Part shown: one piece after another, positions 1-5,410 of the stretch
How the letters are laid out: each line of letters begins with the position of its first letter
Position numbering within the stretch: the stretch's first letter is position 1
Assembly: GCA_016763955.1 (NCBI GenBank)
Contig: JAESSU010000299.1
Location: 1 to 5,410, forward strand
DNA from: Phycisphaeraceae bacterium
GTDB lineage: Bacteria > Planctomycetota > Phycisphaerae > Phycisphaerales > Phycisphaeraceae
Direction of reading: 5' to 3'
Length of the DNA stretch: 5,410 nt
Notes under the pieces: generated by a model
The model's database searches: none
The model's input: the letters and a program-made list of their open reading frames with translations, nothing else
Told to the model about the DNA's origin: nothing
Program-made: the position numbers and the translations under genes

Positions 1-1540
1 GATCAGTGATATTGATCTGAACCATCATTCGTTTGTCGTTGCCGTAAGCATTGTTGATCGCCACTAAGCGATTCGCCGTATCAAATTCTATTGCCGTGAT
101 GATCGTGCCTTGGTCATCGACTTCGATCACATTGACCCATGTCGCAACCGGTGCTGCACCTGTGGAGTCGATTGTCAACAGGACATCACGTTGAGCCGTT
201 TGGCCAAAGTTAGTCACATTTAAGGCTGAGGAAGTAGTAAGCAGGAGCCCATCGGTGTTGCTTACGCTGTGTAGCAAACGGATCATCTTGGTATTGGATG
301 TGGAGGCATCAACGGCGTGAGCAATACCAGCATGATTGGCATTGTTAATTTGAGCGATCAGATTTGTAATGGTTGCTTGAATCGTGGAACCAATGAGAAC
401 TTCTGTGCCAGTGGGGGTTCCTGTTGCGATGAAGGTATACGTGACTGCTGCGTTTGTACCATCATTGATAATCAGTATTTCATCTGCGACGGGGTTACTA
501 TCAAAGGTCATGGTTGCGGAACTCACTGCACCGACTGCATGGAGCTGCCCATCACTGTTGATCGCAAGGCCGGTGATGCTATCAACGATCTGTATGACAT
601 CGGTTGCTATGAAATTTAAGCCAACTTGAGTAAAGCCCGCAATTCCATTTGAAGAATAGAGGCCGACATTATTGCCCGCGTCCTCTGCAATGATGTAGAG
701 CGTACCATCGACATTGGCCATTGCACTGATGTTAGTCAAGCCAGTGATTGTGACAGCGGCGGATACTGCTGTGATCTGACCGTCAGCTGAAGCACGTGTA
801 ATGCTAGACAGTTCAAACGTGCCCGCGTTGTTGTTAATCACATAGCCGGTCAAGCCATCATCAGACATGGCTATGGCGACGACATTAACAAATGTGGCAT
901 CCAATGCATTGTCAAAGTCCGCATCCAGTGCATCGGAAATATCAACAGCAATGGTGGGCACGGGGCCGCCGACTTCGATGTTGGCTCGGCCTGCTGAGTT
1001 GGTGAAGATGCGATCCGCGGTAGCTGTGCCATTGTCTTGAATGCTGAAGAATTGGTTATTGCCATCGGTTGTTAAACCGACCATATTGTCTGCAAGAATG
1101 CCCTGACGGGTGAGTGCGACAGATAAGCTACTTGGGCTTGTGGTGCTGAGCATGACCAGACGATTGCCATTGGTCGTGGTGTCCAAAGCGATCAGTTCGC
1201 CGTAGACGTTGTAACTCAAAGCAGAGATGCTTGTGCCTGCTTGAGCAACCTTGACTTCGCCATCGCCGACGTTGGTGACCGCACCATCAGCAAGGTTGAT
1301 ATTGACTAGCCAGTCCACGCCATCAATGCTGCGGACACCTTGGAGTGTGGTGGCATTTAATGCAACTAGGGCGTTGAAGGTCTCGCTGATGGCCACAGTA
1401 TTAACTTTAAGAGCTTGTACCGCATCTGCGGCACCATCTACCAGACTGTTCGTCGTCAGATCGAAAGTATAAACGCTTTGCGGGCCATCGGCCGTGGTCG
1501 TGCCTACGACATATAGTTTGTCACCCGCAGTCGAAAGTGC
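1..1540 (-). CDS. Downstream fragment of the giant repeat protein, open to the left edge
   Basis: Directly after the TAG at 1541-1543 the same frame stays open for 513 codons to the left edge, starting ALSTAGDKLYVVGTTT. It has no start codon of its own with a ribosome site at the break, so it would be silent unless the stop is read through or is an error. It holds six further blade cores (among them ISALSYNVYGELIAL, VVAIAMSDDGLTGYVI, ISAMANVDGTLYIIAE, ITGLAINSDGQLHAVG), then the second IN-like module (about 520-195), then a linker and one more blade core, ITAIEFDTANRLVAIN. Composition matches the pieces upstream: Cys-free and rich in Asp, Thr and Ala. The clean frame over 1.5 kb after the stop argues that the stop is recent or artefactual. 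Confidence 0.8.
195..520 (-). other. IN-like module, second copy (complete)
   Basis: The translation runs from TMTFDSNPVADEILIINDG through AVTYTFIATGTPTGTEVLIG to TIQATITNLIAQINNA, then TKMIRLLHSVSNTDGLLLT. The central part matches the first copy position by position: TVTNLVAAINAA against TITNLIAQINNA, and TEMTLLNTGAGNASLTV against TKMIRLLHSVSNTDGLLL. The preceding TFxATGTPTGTEVxIG segment is a pattern common in phage and giant surface proteins. After the module a short linker leads to a fresh blade core at about 77, so the copy looks like the opening of a new unit. Confidence 0.6.
884..931 (-). repeat. In-frame 24-bp tandem duplication (8 residues), diverged
   Basis: Adjacent 24-base segments at 908-931 and 884-907 encode ALDADFDN and ALDATFVN. 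Sixteen of 24 bases agree when compared by eye in a register one base off the codon boundary. It lies just before the blade core VVAIAMSDDGLTGYVI and does not disturb the frame. It looks like a small old duplication in a loop between strands. Confidence 0.55.
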
Positions 1541-1543
1541 CTA
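1541..1543 (-). other. In-frame TAG inside a blade core
   Basis: The codons read Val-Gln-Ser-TAG-Ala-Leu-Ser. Gap-free alignment of VQS*ALSTAGDKLYVVG with VQGFAVDSTGRYFSF and IQGIAYDSLQDRLVVI puts the stop at a position that is Phe, Ile, Leu or Met in most other blades. One base change from TTG (Leu) gives TAG. The frame stays open for 513 codons afterwards. Confidence 0.85.
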
Positions 1544-4528
1544 GGACTGAACATCCAAAAGCTTGGTGAGACTTGCATCAGTCAAAGTCAAAGCAGCGGT
1601 GACGGCTGTGATTTGTCCGTTGACCTGCGTGACCTGTGTCAGGCGATAGTCACCCGTTGCGGTATCCTGATCCAAGGTCCAAAGATGGGTCGTGGTGGCG
1701 TTGACTTTCAATGAGGCAATAGCAATCTCGTTATCCAGATTAAGCGTAACGCCCGTTGCATTGGAGATAACTGCATCCGGGGCAGCTGAGCCGCCTGCGG
1801 TGTAGGTTGCATCCGTAGGATTGATACGGATCAGTGTTTCGTAACCATCAAAGTCTTGCACGACCGCTAAGAGCATGGTGCCTGTGTTGTCCCAAGCCAT
1901 GGAAGCGATGGTGGTCTCAACCCTGTTCGCTGTGCCAAAGGCAGTTACTGCGCCCACTTGCGTGGCTATGCCGGAACTTGGATCGACTCTGAAGAGCCGT
2001 TTAATATTATCCGTCCCTATTTCGCCAATGGTATAGAGTGATTCACTATCAGGGTCTGCATCGACTGCGGTGATTTCTGTGATTAGATCACCTGTGGTGG
2101 CATCACTGATCTGGTTAATTAAGTCAAACGATGTGATCTCGCCAGAATCTGAATCAATATTAACCTTATAGAGCAGGCTTGTTTTGCCCCCAGTTGCTGA
2201 GCGGATAGCATAAACTTGCCCCGCTGCATTAAAGGTGATGTCTGCAATGTCACTAAATGCTGCACCGAGTCCGCCGTTAAACAGAGATTGCGCCACGAAG
2301 CTATTTAGTGAACCATAGAGTCGAGTTTCTAATGTGCCTGTGGTTGTATTGTTGAAGCTAAAATACCGTCCCGTGCTATCGACCGCAAAACCTTGGACAT
2401 TATCAATCGCAGGATCGGGGGTCGTAACCTGCAAAGAGGTTTCCGTGTCATCCAAATTAACTTGAATCACACGCCGACCGGGGGTCGTTGGGTCCGTAAC
2501 CTGCGAGTCATCATAAGCTAGCAGGTTCCCCGTTGGGCTGGTTTCCAATGCGACGATTTGCGTGTCCGCATTATTGACCTGAATGATATTCGAGTCTGAA
2601 CCAAAGGCTGTGACAATACCATCTGTCATGCTGATGGTTACCATACGATCTTGTGCATTACCTGCATCTCGGAGGATCGAATAAAGCACGTCTCCAGCTT
2701 TGGAAAAGCTCATTGCTGTCACCGCATCGGTCACTTGATCGCCATTGCTTTGTATTATGTTGCCCACGAATCCAGCAGAGCCAGTGAAGGTACTCACCGT
2801 GTACAGTGCTTGCTGCACATTAGAGGTTAGCAAGCTTGTCTGACCTGTTGCACTACTGAGACTAAAGAGGTTGCCACTGTCATCAATGGAAAGACCGACG
2901 AGGGTTTGGTCGATGCTTAGCGTGTCGGTGAGGGTGTAATAGACGCTCTTGGTGTCAGGATTTCCCAGATCAACGCCAATAATTTGACGGTCTGTGTCTG
3001 ATGCAATGCCCGATGCCACAGCTACCAACACGCCGTTACGAATGTCTGCAGAATGAATGACCGGGTTGATGTCCGTGCCCACTCCGACTTGGCCGGTGTC
3101 TTTAATATTGCTTTTGAGAGTGATGGTGCCGTTAGCTGATCCTGCTGCAGTTAAAGTCCCTAAAGTCGTGTTAACGCTAGATAGACGATATTCATCAATC
3201 ACGCCATCCGTCCCCGTATCGACAGCGGTGACTAGATATAACGCGGTGCCTGAGACGTTGGTGTCGACAGCAAGGCTGACAATGGTATCCGTGAGTCCTG
3301 TGAGTGCGACACCTGCATTGGTGATTGCGGACAGGTCAGTGGCCGCCACGAGCGTGTTCACATCTGAGAGGGTGTACAAGCTGGTCGCAAGACTAGCTGG
3401 GCCGGTCGCCCAACTGTTAAGCGGAGTCATAGCACCATCGTTGGTCACGATCACGAGACTGCCGTTTTCGGTATCACTTAAACCGACGTAATTTGTTCCA
3501 GCCGGTAATGTTGAATTAGCTAGCAGTCGCGACTCGCTAGGATCAATCGGATTGATTGCGACCAAGAACTGAGCCATGCCATCATTGTGAATACCCAGTA
3601 ACTGGCCATCATGTAATGTGAGATGTGTCACATTCAATGGCGTATCTGTTACTGCTAGCCCATCAGAGATAATATTGGTGTTTGAAATGACGCCTGCAAA
3701 GTCGCCGGTCGTGTCATCGAAGGTCAGAGCTAGCAAGGTCTGTGTGACATTTAATGGATCTGACACATTGTTACGGATCGCTAGCACTTGGTTATTGGTG
3801 CTATCAAATGTCAAAGCCCCAAAAGTTGAATTGCTGGTATTAAATGTTGTCGAGCCGTCGGAAAAGGAAGACCCAGATAAAAGCGTGACGGGGGCATCAA
3901 CGGGGATACTTGGATCAATTTCATAAATTTGATAGTTATCAACACCATCAACCACGGTCGCCGTATTGTTAGTGACTTTGGCAATGACCACTAGACGATC
4001 TTGCAGTGAATCATAAGCAATACCTTGAATATCAAGCAGATCAGTGGCGGGTGTAATCACTGTCTCATTGCCAGCACTGTCAATGTGCGTAATGACATTG
4101 TCGCTAGTTAAAACGTAGACTTCATTGGTCGTGCCTGGTACTGCGGCGACTGCGACGATTGTTTTGCTGTTGAGAATATCCCCATCAACCACTGCACCAG
4201 TTACAAGCAATTCGTCTGCGGAATAACCCGTCACATACAAACTGCCATTGCCATTTGATTCGATGGCAGTGCTTGCAAGAATCGCATTGCCTGCATTGTC
4301 TGCAAGTTGACCTATAAGATTAAATGCATCAACAGCATTTTCTGTGTTGCGTGTGATTTCGTAGAGATCGATGGAAACGCCATTGTTAACCAATGCAAAC
4401 ACACGTTGTCGCTGATTGATATCTAAATCGTCTGTTACGACCACATCGATCACGTTGGCTAATGTTCCCACACTGCCCAAGCTGGTGTCCGGCGATAGGG
4501 TGGTTGCATCCACACCCACGGTCCACAA
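1541..4528 (-). CDS. Central fragment of the giant repeat protein, about 18 blade-like repeats
   Basis: This is the longest uninterrupted piece, 995 codons. The TTG at 4526-4528 can be read as a start, but no Shine-Dalgarno-like sequence precedes it and the frame reads back sensibly as INPSSNG into the 14-bp insertion, so I take it as internal Leu. The protein is almost entirely beta-strand-like repeats of about 40-70 residues, each with a core such as VQGFAVDSTGRYFSF, LVGLSIDDSGNLFSL, IADITFNAAGQVYAI or IASMAWDNTGTMLLAV, often followed by a strand such as YQIYEIDPS or LFRVDPSSG. This resembles blades of SMP-30/NHL/YVTN-type propellers. No Cys and only about ten Lys are present. No catalytic or membrane segment is visible. 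It ends at TAG 1541-1543 inside a blade core, not at a domain boundary, so this is not a natural C-terminus. Confidence 0.85.
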   Translation of the reverse strand: MWTVGVDATTLSPDTSLGSVGTLANVIDVVVTDDLDINQRQRVFALVNNGVSIDLYEITRNTENAVDAFNLIGQLADNAGNAILASTAIESNGNGSLYVTGYSADELLVTGAVVDGDILNSKTIVAVAAVPGTTNEVYVLTSDNVITHIDSAGNETVITPATDLLDIQGIAYDSLQDRLVVIAKVTNNTATVVDGVDNYQIYEIDPSIPVDAPVTLLSGSSFSDGSTTFNTSNSTFGALTFDSTNNQVLAIRNNVSDPLNVTQTLLALTFDDTTGDFAGVISNTNIISDGLAVTDTPLNVTHLTLHDGQLLGIHNDGMAQFLVAINPIDPSESRLLANSTLPAGTNYVGLSDTENGSLVIVTNDGAMTPLNSWATGPASLATSLYTLSDVNTLVAATDLSAITNAGVALTGLTDTIVSLAVDTNVSGTALYLVTAVDTGTDGVIDEYRLSSVNTTLGTLTAAGSANGTITLKSNIKDTGQVGVGTDINPVIHSADIRNGVLVAVASGIASDTDRQIIGVDLGNPDTKSVYYTLTDTLSIDQTLVGLSIDDSGNLFSLSSATGQTSLLTSNVQQALYTVSTFTGSAGFVGNIIQSNGDQVTDAVTAMSFSKAGDVLYSILRDAGNAQDRMVTISMTDGIVTAFGSDSNIIQVNNADTQIVALETSPTGNLLAYDDSQVTDPTTPGRRVIQVNLDDTETSLQVTTPDPAIDNVQGFAVDSTGRYFSFNNTTTGTLETRLYGSLNSFVAQSLFNGGLGAAFSDIADITFNAAGQVYAIRSATGGKTSLLYKVNIDSDSGEITSFDLINQISDATTGDLITEITAVDADPDSESLYTIGEIGTDNIKRLFRVDPSSGIATQVGAVTAFGTANRVETTIASMAWDNTGTMLLAVVQDFDGYETLIRINPTDATYTAGGSAAPDAVISNATGVTLNLDNEIAIASLKVNATTTHLWTLDQDTATGDYRLTQVTQVNGQITAVTAALTLTDASLTKLLDVQS

Positions 4529-5410
4529 GCCGTTGCTTGAGGGGTTGATGTCAAGCCGTTGATGTCGAGAATAACACCGCCGGAAGTGGAGTCCACGATG
4601 TGGCCGATTGAGGTTGTACCCGTTGCAAAGTTAGCTGAATCGCGTGTGACTTGTTCTAAGGTATATCCTGTGTCGTTGGCTGTGACGATGTAGGTATTAT
4701 CCGAAGCACTAATCGTCAGCGCAACCACATCCATGATACTGTCGAGTGTGCCCATGTCCCCGTCAACAAGACTTGGTATTTGAGCAAAGCTTTCAGACTG
4801 CCAAAGTTGCGAGTTGCTGCCTGTGACTGCATGCACGCTGTTGACTCGACCATTGGAGTCGATTGCAAAGCCTGCTAGGTCTGCATCAATGACACCGGCT
4901 GCGAGTCGTGATTCGACATTGCCGTTTGATTGATCAATGAAGACTAGCTCTGTTCCATCAGTGGTTTTCCGGTAAGCAACGAGTGTGTTTGTGCCATAGG
5001 TTTCCATCGCCGTGATGCGTATGTCGGCAGTAGAACCCGTAATCGAAATGCTGTTATGTACACCTACGCCGTCTATCGCACTGATCCCCAAAGCATCACT
5101 AGTTGCGCTGCTGGCGATGGTGAAGGTTGTGGCTCCTGGTGTAGCATCCGTGACCGTGAAATTCGGCAATACTGTACCTAGCGTCATCGTGACGGAAGCA
5201 AAGTCTGTCGCGGCTAGATTGCCAGAGTTATTTGTGTCAACCGTCAATGATGCATTGCCAGCACCCGTATTTAGCAAGGTCATTTCGGTTGTGCTAGCAG
5301 CAATATTGTCAGCAGTGATATCTAATAATGCAGCAGCATTGATGGCAGCAACTAGATTGGTGACGGTGGTCGCTTGATCGGCTCCCGAAACAACAATTGT
5401 GTTTGCATTA
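4459..5410 (-). CDS. Upstream fragment of the giant repeat protein (open at right edge, ends after frameshift)
   Basis: This frame is open to the right edge; the ATG at 5281-5283 is only an internal Met, with in-frame coding above it and no purine-rich ribosome site before it. The piece begins with an IN-like module (TVTNLVAAINAA, about 5334-5369), then a Thr/Val-rich beta stretch, then three blade motifs: ITAMETYGTNTLVAYR, LAGFAIDSNGRVNSV and VVALTISASDNTYIV. The genuine frame ends at about 4561, after VILDI. The last 33 residues before the TAG at 4459-4461 are out of frame: they carry four Trp, several Pro, two Arg and the only Cys of the whole product, unlike everything before them. The continuation of the protein lies in the next fragment, which overlaps this one by 70 bases. 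Confidence 0.8.
   Translation of the reverse strand, partial: NANTIVVSGADQATTVTNLVAAINAAALLDITADNIAASTTEMTLLNTGAGNASLTVDTNNSGNLAATDFASVTMTLGTVLPNFTVTDATPGATTFTIASSATSDALGISAIDGVGVHNSISITGSTADIRITAMETYGTNTLVAYRKTTDGTELVFIDQSNGNVESRLAAGVIDADLAGFAIDSNGRVNSVHAVTGSNSQLWQSESFAQIPSLVDGDMGTLDSIMDVVALTISASDNTYIVTANDTGYTLEQVTRDSANFATGTTSIGHIVDSTSGGVILDINGLTSTPQATACGPWVWMQPPYRRTPAWAVWEH
4544..4566 (-). repeat. 9-bp direct repeat with 14-bp period that causes the frameshift
   Basis: On the plus strand gttgatgtc occurs at 4544-4552 and again at 4558-4566, separated by aagcc. Taking out one 14-bp period joins VILDI to NPSSNGLWTVGV in one frame and recreates a blade core. The inserted aagcc with its flanks also matches a second site: caagccgttg at 4552-4561 equals 4526-4535. 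The insertion can thus be assembled from sequence on both sides, as expected for a template-switch slip during replication, or for an assembly error. Confidence 0.8.
5150..5410 (-). other. IN-like module, first copy (cut by right edge)
   Basis: The translation begins NANTIVVSGADQATTVTN and continues LVAAINAAALLDITADN, then EMTLLNTGAGNASLTVD. The pattern, a beta segment, then (T)xTNLxxxINxA, then an Ile/Ala stretch and a hydrophobic strand, is like the flagellin-hook IN motif and related modules found in flagellins, phage structural proteins and large bacterial surface proteins. It is followed by FTVTDATPGATTFTIAS and the first blade core. The upstream half of the module lies outside the window. 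The family assignment is by eye and moderate. Confidence 0.55.

Larger units (their letters stand above)
741..1650 (-). repeat. Closely related pair of inter-blade segments about 840 bases apart
   Basis: The segment at about 1579-1650 encodes YRLTQVTQVNGQITAVTAAL and the one at about 741-818 encodes FELSSITRASADGQITAVSA followed by AVTITG. They share GQITAV(T/S)AA(L/V)T(L/I)T exactly in place, and the DNA is visibly similar there. This is the best-conserved pair of repeats in the window, each standing just before a blade core, and suggests a duplication of several blades rather than of a single one. A weaker relative, EYRLSSVNTTLGTLTAAG, lies at about 3135-3190. Confidence 0.5.
40..5020 (-). 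repeat. Degenerate protein repeat, about 29 beta-propeller blade-like units
   Basis: The recurring core is hydrophobic-x-Gly/Ala-hydrophobic-Ala/Thr-hydrophobic-Asp/Ser-x-x-Gly-x-hydrophobic x4. Approximate core centres, in translation order: 4995, 4850, 4705, 4530 (only after removal of the 14-bp insertion), 4415, 4252, 4130, 4000, 3797, 3604, 3465, 3254, 3033, 2870, 2692, 2530, 2368, 2215, 2045, 1882, 1692, 1522 (contains the TAG), 1372, 1202, 1060, 857, 705, 545 and, after the second IN-like module, 77. Mean spacing is about 165 bases (55 residues), most regular between 2870 and 1202. The repeats are diverged: DNA identity is low and they are recognised only in the protein. Spacing and pattern fit propeller blades, but a non-propeller beta-solenoid cannot be excluded by eye; some of the weaker units (for example 4252, 3033, 1692) may be miscounted. 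Confidence 0.7.
1..5410 (-). pseudogene. Giant beta-propeller-like repeat protein, partial at both ends, interrupted by one frameshift and one stop
   Basis: A single minus-strand coding region fills the window once two lesions are allowed for: a 14-bp insertion near 4544-4566 and an in-frame TAG at 1541-1543. About 1,800 codons are visible and neither end is present, so signal peptide, secretion signal and anchor cannot be judged. The sequence shows about 29 degenerate blade-like repeats and two IN-like modules. The in-frame product has no Cys, few Lys and many Asp, which is typical of exported repeat proteins. By analogy with giant adhesins and other surface proteins, an extracellular structural or binding role is inferred; no catalytic motif is seen. 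The gene family is not recognised by name. It is called a pseudogene because the written sequence cannot make the full chain, but the rest of the frame is clean, so sequencing or assembly error is a real alternative. Confidence 0.8.

Noticed and set aside
317..619. Plus-strand frame encoding a Cys-rich 100-residue peptide
   Set aside because: It lies antisense to the second IN-like module and adjoining blade, which are clearly patterned protein on the minus strand. Its Cys content arises from Ala/Thr codons read backwards, and no ribosome site is seen.
384..629. Second plus-strand frame overlapping the first, 81 residues
   Set aside because: It is a shadow of the same minus-strand coding region, with no independent support.
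871..1065. Minus-strand frame of 64 residues
   Set aside because: It overlaps the giant gene in another frame, and its Met/His/Trp-rich product lacks any pattern.
1251..1472. Plus-strand frame of 73 residues
   Set aside because: It is antisense to clean coding sequence of the giant gene and has no supporting signal.
3057..3491. Plus-strand frame of 144 residues
   Set aside because: It is antisense to well-patterned blades; it is open only because the sense gene seldom uses the codons that give reverse-strand stops in that frame.
3618..3926. Plus-strand frame of 102 residues
   Set aside because: It is antisense to blade repeats and shows no start signal or recognisable domain.
4526..4528. 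TTG as a true translation start of a separate 995-residue gene
   Set aside because: No ribosome binding site precedes it, it falls in the middle of a blade core, and the coding pattern continues upstream once the 14-bp insertion is removed.
4459..4566. Programmed ribosomal frameshift at the overlap of the two frames
   Set aside because: No slippery heptamer or obvious downstream stem is seen, and the 14-bp duplication accounts for the shift fully.
4526..4566. CRISPR-like or attachment-site repeats
   Set aside because: The repeats are 9-10 bp, interlocked and inside coding sequence; there is no array, integrase or tRNA gene nearby.
5012..5377. Plus-strand frame of 121 residues, rich in Val and Ala and apparently hydrophobic
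   Set aside because: It looks membrane-like only because it is the reverse of Thr/Asp-rich codons; it is antisense to the first IN-like module.

Overview
The whole window reads as the interior of one very long minus-strand gene. If two local lesions are repaired, a single frame runs unbroken from the right edge to the left edge, about 1,800 codons, with neither the true start nor the true end in view. The product is rich in Asp, Thr, Ala, Val, Ser and Asn, poor in Lys and free of Cys. It is built from a degenerate beta-strand repeat of roughly 55 residues that resembles beta-propeller blades of the SMP-30/NHL/YVTN type. Two copies of a second module, resembling the flagellin-hook IN motif, sit about 1,660 residues apart. 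This fits a giant secreted or cell-surface protein of a bacterium with moderate GC content. The lineage cannot be fixed from the window; Proteobacteria, Planctomycetota and Omnitrophota all carry giant proteins of this general style.

Layout in the direction of translation (right to left): 5410-5150 holds the first IN-like module and a following beta-rich stretch; 5020-520 holds about 28 blade-like repeats; 520-195 holds the second IN-like module; 195-1 holds a short linker and the first blade of what looks like the next unit. The gene therefore seems to be made of a higher-order unit, one IN-like module followed by a long run of blades, that starts again at the left end.

The frame is broken twice. 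Near 4544-4566 a 14-bp partial duplication shifts the frame; removing it restores both the frame and a blade motif. At 1541-1543 an in-frame TAG stands exactly where the blade motif has a hydrophobic residue. As written, the locus gives three open pieces: right edge to 4459, 4528 to 1541, and 1540 to the left edge. Neither internal piece has a convincing ribosome binding site. The lesions are either early pseudogene decay or errors in the sequence or assembly; the reading frame is otherwise intact.

I see no RNA gene, promoter, terminator, mobile element, CRISPR array or second gene. The plus-strand open frames are shadows of the minus-strand gene, and no stretch of the window lies outside it.
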